A stretch of DNA of 64,000 bases. It comes from Kocuria carniphila (GTDB lineage: Bacteria; Actinomycetota; Actinomycetes; Actinomycetales; Micrococcaceae). The translations under genes were made by a program, and so were the position numbers. Below the pieces are notes generated by a model. That model was not told where the DNA came from and did not search any database. It worked only from the letters and a program-made list of their open reading frames with translations. The stretch spans positions 60,980 to 124,979 of the forward strand of contig NZ_NOIT01000013.1 of the NCBI RefSeq assembly GCF_004136555.1, written 5' to 3'. Shown piece by piece: positions 1-9,413 of this stretch. Within the stretch, counting starts at the first letter, position 1. Each line of letters opens with the position of its first letter.

Positions 1-662
1 TCACGCTCGAGTCCTTCGACGAGGCCGTGGCAGAGGGCAAGATGGACACCCTCAACCTCATCATCAAGGGTGACGTGTCCGGTGCCGTGGAGGCGCTGGA
101 AGATTCGCTGCTCAAGATCGATGTGGGCGGAGACGAAGTTCAGCTGCGCGTCATCCACCGCGGTGTGGGTGCCATTACGCAGAACGACGTCAACCTGGCC
201 ACCGTGGACAACGCGGTCATCATTGGCTTCAACGTCCGCCCGGCGGAACGTGTCACCGAACTCGCGGACCGCGAGGGCGTGGACATGAAGTTCTACTCGG
301 TGATCTACAACGCCATCGACGATGTCGAGAGCGCCTTGAAGGGCATGCTCAAGCCGGAGTACGAGGAAGTGGAGCTCGGTACCGCCGAGATCCGCGAGGT
401 GTTCCGCTCCTCCAAGTGGGGCAACATCGCCGGTGCGTACATCACCAAGGGCGTGGTCAAGCGCAACGCCAAGGCGCGCCTGGTCCGCGACGGCAACGTG
501 GTGAAGGACAGCCTCACCATCGATTCGCTGCGTCGCTTCAAGGATGACGCCACGGAAGTTCGCGAAGGTTTCGAGTGCGGTATCGGCCTCGGTTCCTTCA
601 ACGACATCCAAGAGGGCGACATGATCGAGACGTGGGAGATGCGCGAAAAGCCGCGCGCCTGA
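1..662 (+). CDS. infB: Translation initiation factor IF-2, C-terminal part (5' end outside window)
   Basis: The reading frame is open from base 3 and ends at the TGA at 660-662, so the first codons lie left of the window. The visible ~219 residues match the C-terminal half of IF-2, the GTPase that places fMet-tRNA on the 30S subunit. [20 protein letters not shown] opens domain III, and VLGT-type beta-barrel sequence ([20 protein letters not shown], then GCYV-like [18 protein letters not shown]) forms the fMet-tRNA-binding C2 domain. The GTPase domain is not visible. The gene is followed by rbfA and truB, the usual infB-rbfA-truB order, separated from rbfA by a 165-nt spacer with two hairpins. 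Confidence 0.96.
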   Translation, partial: TLESFDEAVAEGKMDTLNLIIKGDVSGAVEALEDSLLKIDVGGDEVQLRVIHRGVGAITQNDVNLATVDNAVIIGFNVRPAERVTELADREGVDMKFYSVIYNAIDDVESALKGMLKPEYEEVELGTAEIREVFRSSKWGNIAGAYITKGVVKRNAKARLVRDGNVVKDSLTIDSLRRFKDDATEVREGFECGIGLGSFNDIQEGDMIETWEMREKPRA

Positions 663-678
663 GTCACGTCACGTTCAA

Positions 679-715
679 GCGGCGGGTACCCCGGTTTCCG
701 GTAGGTACCCGCCGC
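679..715 (+). terminator. Hairpin after infB
   Basis: A perfect 12-bp inverted repeat (679-690 with 704-715, loop 13 nt that itself contains CCGG-TTT-CCGG) lies 17 nt after the infB stop. No U-tract follows directly, so it may be an RNA-processing or stability hairpin rather than an efficient intrinsic terminator. Confidence 0.5.
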
Positions 716-744
716 ACCGGCCCGTCGCCCACGGCGGCGGGCCC

Positions 745-786
745 GCGGCGTCGTCGTGATGGCGGCGCCGCACCCCAGATTTTTTA
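745..786 (+). terminator. Second hairpin with T-run before rbfA
   Basis: A 9-bp stem with one G-U pair (745-753 with 763-771) is followed 8 nt later by six T residues (780-785). The gap between stem and T-run is longer than in a classical terminator, so termination would be partial. It may uncouple rbfA from infB. A TAGATA hexamer overlaps the end of the T-run at 785-790 and could serve as a -10 box. Confidence 0.35.
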
Positions 787-827
787 GATACGGAACGCAC
801 CGCGTTCCCCAGCGAAGGAGAGTCACC

Positions 828-1292
828 ATGGTTGACGCCGCACGCGCCGCACGGCTGGCCGACCGCATCAAGGTGATCGTTGCCCAGGCCCTCGAGCGCC
901 GGATCAAGGATCCCCGCGTCGGTTTCGTGACCATCACCGATGCCCGGGTCACCAACGACCTTCAGCACGCGACGCTGTACTACACCGTCTACGGCGATGA
1001 GACGCAGCGCGCGGAGACCGCGCAGGCACTGGAGTCCGCCAAGGGCGTGCTGCGTTCCGAGGTCGGCAAGAACATCACCGCCCGCCTCACGCCCACGCTC
1101 ACCTTTGTCGCGGACGAAATCCCCGCCGACGCCGCCCGGCTCGAAGAGCTCTTGCGCGCCGCACGCGAAAAGGACGAGCAGGTCGCGGCTCAGGCCGTCG
1201 GCGCCTCCTACGCCGCGGGTGAGGACGCGTACCGCACCCCCGAGGACGAAGCCGCGGATGACGATACCGACGACGACTCGCCCCGGAGCTGA
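828..1292 (+). CDS. rbfA: Ribosome-binding factor A
   Basis: The product of 154 residues is a KH-like RNA-binding protein that matures the 5' end of 16S rRNA in the 30S subunit, mainly under cold stress. The core RLADRIKVIVAQALERRIKD and DPRVGFVTITDARVTNDL is typical of RbfA. The last ~35 residues are an acidic tail rich in Asp and Glu, common in actinobacterial versions. I chose ATG 828 because GAAGGAG sits 8 nt upstream and the conserved N-terminus begins there; the open frame further upstream is not conserved in type. It ends 5 nt before truB, so the two genes are probably co-transcribed. Confidence 0.95.
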   Translation: MVDAARAARLADRIKVIVAQALERRIKDPRVGFVTITDARVTNDLQHATLYYTVYGDETQRAETAQALESAKGVLRSEVGKNITARLTPTLTFVADEIPADAARLEELLRAAREKDEQVAAQAVGASYAAGEDAYRTPEDEAADDDTDDDSPRS

Positions 1293-1297
1293 CGCGC

Positions 1298-2326
1298 GTG
1301 AGTGAACGTCCCCACGTTCCGAGCCCGGCCCCCTCGCTTCCGAGGACGGCCGGGTTCGTCATCGTCGACAAGCCCCTGGGCTGGACCTCGCATGACGTCG
1401 TGGCACGAATGCGGCGCCTGGCCGGGACCCGCAAGGTAGGTCACGCCGGCACGCTGGACCCGGCGGCGTCGGGAGTCCTGGTGCTGGGTGTCGAGAAGGC
1501 CACCAAGTTGCTGACCTGGGTCACCGGAACGTCCAAGACGTACGAGGCGACCATTCGATTGGGCGCAGCGACCGTGACCGACGACGCCGAGGGCGACGTG
1601 ACCGAGCGCGCGGATGCCTCGACCCTCGCGGGAGTAAGTGACAGCGACATTCAGCGTGAAGTTTCCGCACTTACCGGCGAGATCCAGCAGGTACCGTCAG
1701 CGGTGAGCGCCATCAAGGTGAACGGAAAACGCTCTTACGCCCGAGTTCGCGGCGGCGAGGACGTCGAACTGGCCGCGCGACCCGTCACGATCCACGAATT
1801 CACGGTGCACGACATCTCGCGCGACGAGACCGGCATCGATGTGACGGCCACGGTCTCGTGTTCCTCAGGCACCTACATCCGTGCGCTGGCCCGTGACATG
1901 GGCCGTGGCCTGGGCGTGGGCGGACACCTGACGGCGCTGCGCCGCACGCGCGTGGGGTCCTTCACTCTCGACCAGGCGCACACGCTGGACGACCTGACGC
2001 AATCGGTGAGCGACGGCGGGACCGTGGACACCCTGGAGATCAACCGTGCCGCGGAACTGCTGTTTCCCGTGCGCCGTTTGGACGCGGGGGAGGCCACGGA
2101 CCTGTCGCACGGTCGCCGGATCTCCGCGCACCCGGCCGATCTGGTCAGCGGAACAGACTTGCCCGTTGCGTGCTTCGCACCTAACGGGACTCTGGTGGCC
2201 CTGGCCGAGAACCGCGGCTCCGCTTCCAAGCGCTACGCGGCATCCGTTCTGGGCATTGCCGCGGGCGAGACGTTTTCTGCCGACTCGACCGGCACGTCCG
2301 AACCGTCCGAACAGGAGAATCACTGA
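1298..2326 (+). CDS. truB: tRNA pseudouridine-55 synthase
   Basis: The enzyme isomerises U55 in the T-loop of tRNAs. The 342-residue protein has the family signature GHAGTLDPAASGVLVLG near residues 49-64 with the catalytic Asp at about residue 54, an N-terminal GFVIVDKPLGWTSHDV, and a C-terminal PUA-like part. GTG 1298 gives an N-terminal extension of about 18 residues before the core, normal for this phylum. The stop overlaps the next ATG by one base (TGATG), implying translational coupling with the downstream membrane protein. Confidence in function is high; the exact start is less certain. Confidence 0.95.
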   Translation: MSERPHVPSPAPSLPRTAGFVIVDKPLGWTSHDVVARMRRLAGTRKVGHAGTLDPAASGVLVLGVEKATKLLTWVTGTSKTYEATIRLGAATVTDDAEGDVTERADASTLAGVSDSDIQREVSALTGEIQQVPSAVSAIKVNGKRSYARVRGGEDVELAARPVTIHEFTVHDISRDETGIDVTATVSCSSGTYIRALARDMGRGLGVGGHLTALRRTRVGSFTLDQAHTLDDLTQSVSDGGTVDTLEINRAAELLFPVRRLDAGEATDLSHGRRISAHPADLVSGTDLPVACFAPNGTLVALAENRGSASKRYAASVLGIAAGETFSADSTGTSEPSEQENH

Positions 2327-2703
2327 TGCTGTGGGGTTACGACGGATGGTTCTGGGCCTCGGTGGTGATTGGAACGCTGTCGTGTTTGATCTGCCTGGTG
2401 CAGGCGATGCGCGGACGCGAACCCGACGACTTCTCACAAGGCTCCGTGCTGATTCTGGAACTGTTCCTGCTCGTGTACGTGGTGGGTTCGATCTTCCTCC
2501 CTATCTTCGGGTCGGAAGCCTCGGGCAGTGTTCTCGAGTACTGGGGTTACCTGCTGACGGCGCTGCTCATCCCGGCCGGAACGTTCATTTGGTCTCTCGT
2601 GGAACGCTCACGCTGGTCCACGCTCATCCTGGCTGCGGCCGGACCCGTGGTCATCATCATGGTCTACCGCATGAACTACATCTGGTACTACCAGAACGTC
2701 TGA
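2326..2703 (+). CDS. Small membrane protein, four predicted helices
   Basis: I do not recognise a named family. The 125-residue protein is almost entirely hydrophobic, with four likely membrane helices around residues 6-26, 41-63, 67-88 and 92-112 and short charged loops. It starts with ATG one base inside the truB stop (TGATG) and an AGGAG lies 9-14 nt upstream. Its place between truB and ribF suggests only co-expression; no catalytic residues are evident. Confidence 0.8.
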   Translation: MLWGYDGWFWASVVIGTLSCLICLVQAMRGREPDDFSQGSVLILELFLLVYVVGSIFLPIFGSEASGSVLEYWGYLLTALLIPAGTFIWSLVERSRWSTLILAAAGPVVIIMVYRMNYIWYYQNV

Positions 2704-2746
2704 GGCCGGCAGCATTGACCACTCCGCGGAAAGGAACGGGATCACG

Positions 2747-3214
2747 GTGACCAAGTCCACCGAGCACAACGCGTTGCAGCAGCGTTTCGGCAACCGCGTG
2801 AAGACAAAGCGCACGGATGCCAAATCCAGCGGATTCGGGAGGCTCATCATCGTGATTTACGGGGTGTTCTCGCTCTCGGCAGGTGTGCGTTCCCTGTACC
2901 AGCTGGGTACGGAGTTTTCCGAGGCACCGCTGGCGATCATCCTGTCCACGATTTCCGCCGTCATCTACGTGATTGCGACCGTGGCACTGACCAAGACCGG
3001 CCCCGGTTGGCACCGGATCGCGTGGATCGCCGTATGGATCGAGATGATCGGCGTGCTCGCAGTCGGCCTGCTCAGCGTGCTCTCGCCCGAACTCTTCCCC
3101 AAGGCCAGTGTCTGGTCGCACTTCGGCGCGGGTTACGGTTTTGTGCCCTTGGTCTTGCCCATGATCGGTCTTATCTGGTTGTGGCGCACCCGTCCCACCC
3201 GCGCCAACGGGTAG
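2747..3214 (+). CDS. Membrane protein of unknown function
   Basis: The 155-residue protein starts with GTG (2747), preceded by AAAGG about 12 nt upstream. A basic hydrophilic N-terminus of ~25 residues is followed by four hydrophobic segments (about 28-48, 62-82, 92-114 and 126-146). It lies between another small membrane protein and ribF. I see no transporter or enzyme motif and assign no function. Confidence 0.75.
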   Translation: MTKSTEHNALQQRFGNRVKTKRTDAKSSGFGRLIIVIYGVFSLSAGVRSLYQLGTEFSEAPLAIILSTISAVIYVIATVALTKTGPGWHRIAWIAVWIEMIGVLAVGLLSVLSPELFPKASVWSHFGAGYGFVPLVLPMIGLIWLWRTRPTRANG

Positions 3215-3256
3215 GCTCGTTTCGTCCCGCCCGCACACTCGACATCGAGGAGAACA

Positions 3257-4270
3257 GTGATTCGCTGGAGATCCCGCGACGACATCACCCCGGGTTTCGG
3301 ACCGTCCGTGGTGACGATTGGAAACTTCGACGGAGTCCACCGCGGTCACCAACACGTCTTCGACACGTTGTTGGAGGTGGCCGGGGAACGCACCGCGAAA
3401 TCGGTGGTGGTCACCTTTGATCCCCACCCGGCGCTGGTGCACCGGCCCGAGTCTCACCCCGGCGTGATCATGGGGCTCGAGGACAAACTCGACGCACTGG
3501 AACACACCGAGATCGATGCCGTGCTCGTGCAGCCCTATTCCCTCGATTTCGCTCAATTGACCCCCGAAGAGTTCGTGGTCGACTACCTGGTCAAGCCGCT
3601 CGAAGCGGTGTGCCTGGTGATCGGTGAGGACGTGCGTCTGGGTAAGGACAACACCGGCGATCTGCATGCCATCAGGGCGCTGGGCGACAAGCACGGTTTC
3701 GACGTCGTGGTCGTCGAGGACGTCGTGGGCACCGATCCTTCGACTCCCCTCAAGAACGGCACACCCGCGGCCGCGGCTACGGAACGCCGCTGCTCCTCCA
3801 CGTGGATCCGCTCGTGCCTGGAAGCCGGTGACATGCGCGGCGCCACGGGTTTGCTCAGCCGCAACCACCGGATGCGCGGGGAAGTAGTGCACGGAGCTGC
3901 TCGCGGTCGCGAACTGGGATTCCCCACCGCGAACCTTTCGCCGGACGCGTCCGGATTCATCCCCGCGGACGGTGTCTACGCGGGATGGCTCGTAGATCAG
4001 AACGGCAAGCGCTGGCCCACGGCCATTTCCGTAGGCTCGAATCCGACGTTCGAAGGGGTCTCCCGTCAGGTCGAGGCGCACGTGATCGATCGGCCGGAAG
4101 AGAACATTGAGGACTTCGACCTCTACGGTCAACAGGTCGTGGTGGAATTCGTGGAACGACTGCGCGGCATGGTTGCCTACCGCGGCATCGATGCGCTGGT
4201 GGCCCAGATGAACGACGACGTCAAACGGTCCCGCGAGATCCTGGCCAAGGAACCTCACGAGACCGCCTGA
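3257..4270 (+). CDS. ribF: Bifunctional riboflavin kinase / FAD synthetase
   Basis: This 337-residue enzyme converts riboflavin to FMN and FMN to FAD in the cytoplasm. The N-terminal nucleotidyltransferase domain has GNFDGVHRGHQ (about residues 22-32) and VVTFDPHPALVHRP; the C-terminal flavokinase domain has GRELGFPTANL around residue 216 and VGSNPTF. GTG 3257 is preceded by CGAGGAGAA. The length is usual for the family. No FMN riboswitch is visible upstream; the gene seems to be expressed from the upstream cluster. Confidence 0.95.
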   Translation: MIRWRSRDDITPGFGPSVVTIGNFDGVHRGHQHVFDTLLEVAGERTAKSVVVTFDPHPALVHRPESHPGVIMGLEDKLDALEHTEIDAVLVQPYSLDFAQLTPEEFVVDYLVKPLEAVCLVIGEDVRLGKDNTGDLHAIRALGDKHGFDVVVVEDVVGTDPSTPLKNGTPAAAATERRCSSTWIRSCLEAGDMRGATGLLSRNHRMRGEVVHGAARGRELGFPTANLSPDASGFIPADGVYAGWLVDQNGKRWPTAISVGSNPTFEGVSRQVEAHVIDRPEENIEDFDLYGQQVVVEFVERLRGMVAYRGIDALVAQMNDDVKRSREILAKEPHETA

Positions 4271-4290
4271 TACATCCGGCCGGGTAGTTG

Positions 4291-5154
4291 CTACATCTCC
4301 TCGTGCTCAAGGGGATCGAAACCGGAGCCGCTCAATCCGGTGTGCAACATCTTGATGCGTCGCATCTGATCGTCCGAGAGATCCCAGTCGAACACGTCCA
4401 GGTTCTCGGCCATGCGGGTGACGTCCGAGCTCTTGGGGATGGGCAGGATGTTGGACTGGATGTGCCACCTCAGGATGACCTGGGCGGGCGTGCGGCCGAT
4501 GCTGCGGGCAATTTCCGAAAGCCACTCGTGCTGCAGGATGTCCGTCTTGCGGCCCAACGGTGACCACGCCTCGGTCACGATCTTGTGTTCTGCGTGGAAC
4601 TCGCGCAGCAGTTCCTGCTGGTACTGCGGGTTCAGTTCCACCTGGTTGATCACCGGCATCTCGTCCGTTTCCTTCTCGAGCCGCAGCAGGTGCTCCGGCA
4701 GGAAATTGGACACGCCGATCGACTTGATCAGGCCCTGATCCCGCAGCTCGATCATGGTCCGCCAGGACTCCACATAGCGGTCCACGGAGGGATTGGGCCA
4801 GTGGATCAGGTACAGATCCACGTAATCGGTTCCCAGCCGTTCCAGGGAGCCTTCGAGCGAGCGCCGAACGGAATCCGTTCCGTGATGGCGACCCGGGAGC
4901 TTGGTGGTCAGGAAGATGTCATCGCGGTTGATCCCGGATGCCTTGACGCCGCGACCCACACCCAGTTCGTTGCCGTAGTTCACGGCGGTGTCGATCAGGC
5001 GGTAGCCGCGCCACAGCGCTTCAGGGATCAGCGCCTCAGCCTCGGCGTCGTCCATGGGGTAGGTCCCCAGGCCCAACTGCGGAATCTTGTTGCCGTCGCG
5101 CAGCACGTGGGGCGGGGCGTCCGGGACGGCGTCCTCAAGTTTCTTGTCGCTCAT
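4291..5154 (-). CDS. Aldo/keto reductase
   Basis: The 287-residue NADPH-dependent oxidoreductase has the full AKR catalytic tetrad: Asp55 and Tyr60 in LIDTAVNYGNE, Lys85 in TTKLPG and His118 in LIHWPNP. The C-terminal PIPKSSDVTRMAENLDVFDW is the cofactor-binding signature. It resembles the 2,5-diketo-gluconate/methylglyoxal reductase branch, but the substrate cannot be told from sequence. It is convergent with ribF (20-bp gap) and lies downstream of the luxS-mtnN pair on the same strand, 12 nt after mtnN, so it may belong to that operon. Confidence 0.92.
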   Translation of the reverse strand: MSDKKLEDAVPDAPPHVLRDGNKIPQLGLGTYPMDDAEAEALIPEALWRGYRLIDTAVNYGNELGVGRGVKASGINRDDIFLTTKLPGRHHGTDSVRRSLEGSLERLGTDYVDLYLIHWPNPSVDRYVESWRTMIELRDQGLIKSIGVSNFLPEHLLRLEKETDEMPVINQVELNPQYQQELLREFHAEHKIVTEAWSPLGRKTDILQHEWLSEIARSIGRTPAQVILRWHIQSNILPIPKSSDVTRMAENLDVFDWDLSDDQMRRIKMLHTGLSGSGFDPLEHEEM

Positions 5155-5166
5155 GCGTTCCTCAAT

Positions 5167-5940
5167 TCACTCGGCAGTACTTTGGCGGAGGGTGTTCAAT
5201 ACCTGGCACACGGCACTCGCGCTGATCTCCGCCACAAGGTCGATCTCCAGGTGGAACTGTTGTCCGGCGGCGGGACCGCACAGATCCGACACGCTGCGCA
5301 CCGCCAGGAAGGGGTATCCGCGGGTGGCGCACACCTGCGCCAGCGCGACCGTTTCCATGTCCGTGCTGAGCGCCTCGGGGAAGATCTCGCGGGTGGCACC
5401 CACATTGGCTTCCGTGACGAACGAGCCACCCGAAAGCATGGTGCCACGGAGAACGGTCTGCTCATCGCTCCCGACCAGAGTTTCCGTGGCATTCAGCAAA
5501 CTCTCAGCGGGGGAGTAGCTTTCCGGCATGCCGGGTACTTGTCCGGGAACATATCCAAACGCCGTGGCATCTGCATCCGTGTATCGATAGCCGGTGCCGA
5601 TCACCAGGTCACCCACGTTCACGTCCGCTCGTAGGCCCCCTGCCGAACCGGCCGCGAGCACCATGGAGGGCTCGAAACGTTCGATCACCGCCGTCACCGC
5701 CGACGCCGCATTGACCAGCCCGATACCCATGCGCACGAGCAGCACGGGGGCACCTTCCAGGACCACCGCGTAGACCAGTGCCTGACCCACGGTGAGCGGC
5801 TGCGCCGCTTGTTCCTCGGCGCGCGTCAGAAAAGGTGCTGCCTCTTCGTCCATGGCGACCACCACGGCGGGTGCGCCCACGCAGCGACCGAACAGGGCGG
5901 CGTCGTGATTCAACGTCTCCTGGGAGGCGCCTGCGCTCAC
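5167..5940 (-). CDS. mtnN: 5'-methylthioadenosine / S-adenosylhomocysteine nucleosidase
   Basis: The nucleosidase removes adenine from SAH (giving S-ribosylhomocysteine) and from methylthioadenosine. Family marks are an N-terminal [40 protein letters not shown], the Met-Glu pair in [13 protein letters not shown], and VRSVSDLCG with the catalytic Asp. At 257 residues it is slightly longer than the usual ~230. It starts at GTG 5940 overlapping the luxS stop (GTGA). The direct partner LuxS upstream supports the SAH-recycling role. Confidence 0.92.
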   Translation of the reverse strand: MSAGASQETLNHDAALFGRCVGAPAVVVAMDEEAAPFLTRAEEQAAQPLTVGQALVYAVVLEGAPVLLVRMGIGLVNAASAVTAVIERFEPSMVLAAGSAGGLRADVNVGDLVIGTGYRYTDADATAFGYVPGQVPGMPESYSPAESLLNATETLVGSDEQTVLRGTMLSGGSFVTEANVGATREIFPEALSTDMETVALAQVCATRGYPFLAVRSVSDLCGPAAGQQFHLEIDLVAEISASAVCQVLNTLRQSTAE

Positions 5941-6395
5941 TTGGTGACCACGTCCCAGGCGGCGCGTTCGTCCAAGAAGTCCTGCACGGCAGACTTGGCG
6001 GCCTCAAGGCTGTGGTTGGCGCCCCAACCGCACTGCACCTCGTTGGCGGCCGGAACCTCGTCCGCCGCGAGGATGTCCTTGAACGTGGCCTCCAACAGAT
6101 CCTTGAACTCAGCGTCCTCCACGCCCAACATGAGCGCGTAGAAGCCGGTCTGGCAGCCCATGGGGGAGAAGTCGATGAGCGCTTCGGTGTGATTGCGCAT
6201 GTGCTCCGCGGTGAGGTGCTCGATCGAGTGGATAGCCGGCATCTCCAGGTGCGATTCGTTGGGCTGGGAGAACCGCACGTCGTACTTGATGAGCGTGTCT
6301 CCTCCGGGCAACTCCTTGCGATCGGCAATCCGAACGTAAGGGGCCGCGACCGAACGGTGGTCGAGGTTGAAAGACTCCACATTCATTTTCTTCAT
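5937..6395 (-). CDS. luxS: S-ribosylhomocysteine lyase
   Basis: LuxS splits S-ribosylhomocysteine into homocysteine and DPD, the precursor of AI-2. The 152-residue protein has the metal site HSIEH (His56, Glu59, His60), the active-site Cys81 in MGCQTGFY and the third metal ligand Cys122 in [10 protein letters not shown] start at ATG 6395 (MKKMNVESF), which matches family length; about 29 extra upstream codons are open but not LuxS-like. It is coupled to mtnN by a GTGA overlap. It diverges from rpsO across a 193-bp spacer. Confidence 0.96.
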   Translation of the reverse strand: MKKMNVESFNLDHRSVAAPYVRIADRKELPGGDTLIKYDVRFSQPNESHLEMPAIHSIEHLTAEHMRNHTEALIDFSPMGCQTGFYALMLGVEDAEFKDLLEATFKDILAADEVPAANEVQCGWGANHSLEAAKSAVQDFLDERAAWDVVTK

Positions 6396-6470
6396 GGTCC
6401 TCATTGTCCCAGTTGACGGGGACATCCATAACGGTGACCCGCCTGATACGACGTATTGGTTGACGTCCGT

Positions 6471-6476
6471 TAGACT
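6471..6476 (+). promoter_or_regulatory. Candidate -10 box for rpsO
   Basis: TAGACT lies 112 nt upstream of the rpsO start in the luxS/rpsO divergent spacer. The same hexamer occurs before hflX, hisB, pheS and argH. No convincing -35 is visible. Confidence 0.4.
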
Positions 6477-6588
6477 GGTCAACGGCCTGACTGCAGTCCG
6501 TGGCGGTCAGATCTCGGGTGAGACACCCGAAACCCGGGCGCGAAACCTGCGCACCGGGCGGTCACGGTACTAACTCAAGGAGTTACTT

Positions 6589-6858
6589 ATGGCACTGGAT
6601 GCCGCTATCAAGCAGGAAATCATCAAGGAGTACGCAACTCACGAGGGTGACACTGGTTCCCCCGAGGTGCAGATTGCCGTGCTGTCCCGTCGTATTTCCG
6701 ACTTGACCGAGCACCTGAAGCAGCACAAGCACGACCACCACACCCGTCGCGGCCTGATGGCCCTGGTGGGTCGCCGTCGTCGCATGCTTGACTACCTGCG
6801 TCGTACTGACATCGCTCGCTACCGTGCGCTCATTGAGCGCCTCGGCCTGCGTAAGTGA
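6589..6858 (+). CDS. rpsO: 30S ribosomal protein S15
   Basis: The 89-residue primary 16S rRNA-binding protein shows the conserved [27 protein letters not shown] and [10 protein letters not shown] segments at normal length. ATG 6589 is preceded by CAAGGAG. It is followed by pnp after a 266-nt spacer full of hairpins, the classical rpsO-pnp arrangement. Confidence 0.98.
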   Translation: MALDAAIKQEIIKEYATHEGDTGSPEVQIAVLSRRISDLTEHLKQHKHDHHTRRGLMALVGRRRRMLDYLRRTDIARYRALIERLGLRK

Positions 6859-6872
6859 TCTAAGTTCTCGGT

Positions 6873-6976
6873 GTTCCCCGTGTTTTCACCCGTGAAGGCG
6901 CGGGGAACCGCCGTAACCGGCGCTGTTCGTGACGAACACCGCCAGGTTCCACACGGAACCACCGGCCCACCGGGCC
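6873..6976 (+). promoter_or_regulatory. Array of four hairpins in the rpsO-pnp spacer
   Basis: Four consecutive perfect dyads are visible: GTTCCCCG 6873-6880 with 6901-6908 (an inner TTCAC/GTGAA stem at 6885-6896); TGTTCG 6924-6929 with 6933-6938; GGTTCC 6945-6950 with 6955-6960; GGCCC 6964-6968 with 6972-6976. None has a following T-run. By analogy with the RNase III-processed spacer of other bacteria, they are likely RNA processing or autoregulation elements for PNPase. The rest of the spacer (6977-7112) shows nothing I can name. Confidence 0.55.
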
Positions 6977-7124
6977 AACACATGAAATAGAAAAAGCTAG
7001 TAGCGGATTCGCGCACCATATCGCGGTCCTCGACAGTGGCCTTCGCAATGCATGCGCAGTGCGAGCGCCTCGATCGAAGACCGGTATGTCGCGCTTTTCG
7101 CCACAGAAGAAACGGAGGTGACCC

Positions 7125-9392
7125 TTGGAGGGTCCCGAAATTCAGAGTGCAGAAGCAATCATCGACAACGGTTCGTACGGCAAGCGCGTAGTGCGCTTCG
7201 AAACCGGCCGGTTGGCCAAGCAGGCCGCCGGTTCCGCCCTGGTCTCCATCGACGAAGAGACCTCCATGCTCTCGGCCACCGCCGTGGGCAAGAACCCCCG
7301 CGAAGGCTTCGACTTCTTCCCGCTGACCGTGGACGTGGAAGAGCGGATGTACGCCGCCGGTCGCATCCCGGGCTCGTTCTTCCGTCGTGAAGGCCGTCCG
7401 TCCACCGACGCGATCCTGACCTGCCGCCTGATAGACCGTCCGTTGCGCCCCGCTTTCGGCAAGGGCATCCGCAACGAGGTCCAGGTTGTCGTGACGGTGC
7501 TGTCCATCGCACCGGACGAGATCTACAACACCGTGGCCATCAACGCCGCGTCCATGTCCACCTCGCTGTCCGGCATGCCCTTCCAGGGCCCCGTGGGCGG
7601 CGTGCGCATGGCACTCATGCCCGAGGAGAACGGCAAGCACCAGTGGATCGCCTTCCCCAAGCACTCCCAGATCGAGAACGCCGTGTTCGACATGGCCGTG
7701 GCCGGCCGCGTGGTCACCACCGCTGACGGTTCCGAAGACGTCGCGATCATGATGGTCGAGGCCGAAGCCACCGACAACGCCTGGGAGCTCGTCAAGGGCC
7801 AGGGCGCTGTCGCCCCGACCGAGGAGCTCGTCTCCGAGGGCATCGAGGCGTCCAAGTCCTACATCAAGGCACTGTGCGACGCTCAGGCCGACCTGGTCGC
7901 CCGTGCGGGCAAGTCCCCCATGGAACTGCCTCGCTTCGGCGGCTACGGCGACGACGCCACCCAGGCCGTCGAGGACTTCGTGGGTAACCGTCTGGCCGAG
8001 GTGTACTCCATCGCCGGTAAGCAGGAGCGCGAAGCCGCCACCGACGAGCTGCACCAGAGCGGTCTGGCCGAGCTCACCGGTGAGGGCAAGCCCTTCGCCG
8101 ACCGCAAGGACGAGATCAACGGTGCCTACCAGGCACTCACCAAGCAGACCGTGCGTCAGCGCATCCTCAAGGACCAGGTCCGCATCGACGGCCGCGGCCT
8201 CACGGACATCCGTGAACTGACCGCCGAGGTCGAGGTGCTGCCCCGCGTGCACGGTTCGGCGATCTTCGAGCGCGGCGAGACCCAGATCATGGGTGTCACC
8301 ACCTTGAACATGCTCAAGCTGGAACAGCAGATCGACTCGCTGTCCCCGGTCAAGCACAAGCGCTACATCCACCACTACAACTTCCCGCCGTACTCCACCG
8401 GTGAGACCGGCCGCGTGGGTTCGCCCAAGCGCCGCGAAATCGGTCACGGTGCGTTGGCAGAGCGTGCGATCACGCCCGTGCTGCCCTCGCGTGAGGAATT
8501 CCCGTACGCGATCCGTCAGGTCTCCGAGGCCCTCGGTTCCAACGGCTCCACCTCCATGGGCTCCGTGTGCGCCGCGACCCTGTCGCTGCTCAACGCCGGT
8601 GTGCCGCTGCGCGCACCCGTTGCCGGTATCGCCATGGGTCTCGTCTCGGACACCGTGGACGGCGAAACCCGCTACGCGGCGCTGACCGACATTCTCGGCG
8701 CCGAAGACGCCCTGGGTGACATGGACTTCAAGGTTGCAGGTACCTCCGAGTTCGTGACCGCCATCCAGCTGGACACCAAGCTCGACGGTATCCCGGCCTC
8801 CGTGCTGACCGCCGCCCTGAGCCAGGCTCGCGAAGCCCGCCTGTACATCCTGGATGTGCTGACCTCCGCGATCGACGCTCCGGACGAGATGAGCGAATTC
8901 GCGCCTCGCGTGATCAGCGTGAACGTTCCCGTCTCCAAGATCGGTGAGGTCATCGGCCCCAAGGGCAAGATGATCAACCAGATCCAGGAAGACACCGGAA
9001 CCGACATCTCCATCGAGGACGACGGCACCGTGTACATCGGTGCCACCGACGGACCGTCGGCAGAGGCCGCTCGTTCGGCGATCAACGCGATCGCCAACCC
9101 GCAGGTCCCCGAGGTGGGCGAGCGTTACCTGGGTACCGTGGTCAAGACCACCACCTTCGGTGCGTTCATCTCCCTGACCCCGGGCAAGGACGGCCTGCTG
9201 CACATCTCCGAAATGCGCAAGCTCAACGACAACAAGCGCGTCAACGAGGTTGACGACGTCGTAAGTGTCGGCCAGAAGGTCCAGGTCGAGATCACCAAGG
9301 TCGACGACCGCGGCAAGCTGTCGCTGGCACCGGTCGTTGCCGACGAGGACAAGGCCGAAGAGCTCGAGTCCGAACCCGTCAACGAGAGCTGA
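7125..9392 (+). CDS. pnp: Polyribonucleotide nucleotidyltransferase (PNPase)
   Basis: PNPase degrades RNA 3' to 5' phosphorolytically. The 755-residue protein has two RNase PH domains ([20 protein letters not shown] in the first; catalytic region with [21 protein letters not shown] in the second), then a KH domain ([16 protein letters not shown], about residue 605 on) and an S1 domain ([17 protein letters not shown], about 668 on). I use TTG 7125, since GGAGG ends 6 nt upstream and MEGPEIQ is the typical actinobacterial N-terminus. The C-terminal tail is acidic. It is followed after 21 nt by the M16 peptidase. Confidence 0.97.
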   Translation: MEGPEIQSAEAIIDNGSYGKRVVRFETGRLAKQAAGSALVSIDEETSMLSATAVGKNPREGFDFFPLTVDVEERMYAAGRIPGSFFRREGRPSTDAILTCRLIDRPLRPAFGKGIRNEVQVVVTVLSIAPDEIYNTVAINAASMSTSLSGMPFQGPVGGVRMALMPEENGKHQWIAFPKHSQIENAVFDMAVAGRVVTTADGSEDVAIMMVEAEATDNAWELVKGQGAVAPTEELVSEGIEASKSYIKALCDAQADLVARAGKSPMELPRFGGYGDDATQAVEDFVGNRLAEVYSIAGKQEREAATDELHQSGLAELTGEGKPFADRKDEINGAYQALTKQTVRQRILKDQVRIDGRGLTDIRELTAEVEVLPRVHGSAIFERGETQIMGVTTLNMLKLEQQIDSLSPVKHKRYIHHYNFPPYSTGETGRVGSPKRREIGHGALAERAITPVLPSREEFPYAIRQVSEALGSNGSTSMGSVCAATLSLLNAGVPLRAPVAGIAMGLVSDTVDGETRYAALTDILGAEDALGDMDFKVAGTSEFVTAIQLDTKLDGIPASVLTAALSQAREARLYILDVLTSAIDAPDEMSEFAPRVISVNVPVSKIGEVIGPKGKMINQIQEDTGTDISIEDDGTVYIGATDGPSAEAARSAINAIANPQVPEVGERYLGTVVKTTTFGAFISLTPGKDGLLHISEMRKLNDNKRVNEVDDVVSVGQKVQVEITKVDDRGKLSLAPVVADEDKAEELESEPVNES

Positions 9393-9413
9393 TCGAGGGG
9401 TAACTCGAGGTTC

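Noticed and set aside
3215..3256. FMN riboswitch before ribF
   Set aside because: The spacer is only 42 bp, far too short for the element.
2657..4258. 533-codon minus-strand frame opposite ribF
   Set aside because: Antisense shadow; RibF motifs on the plus strand leave no room for a second gene.
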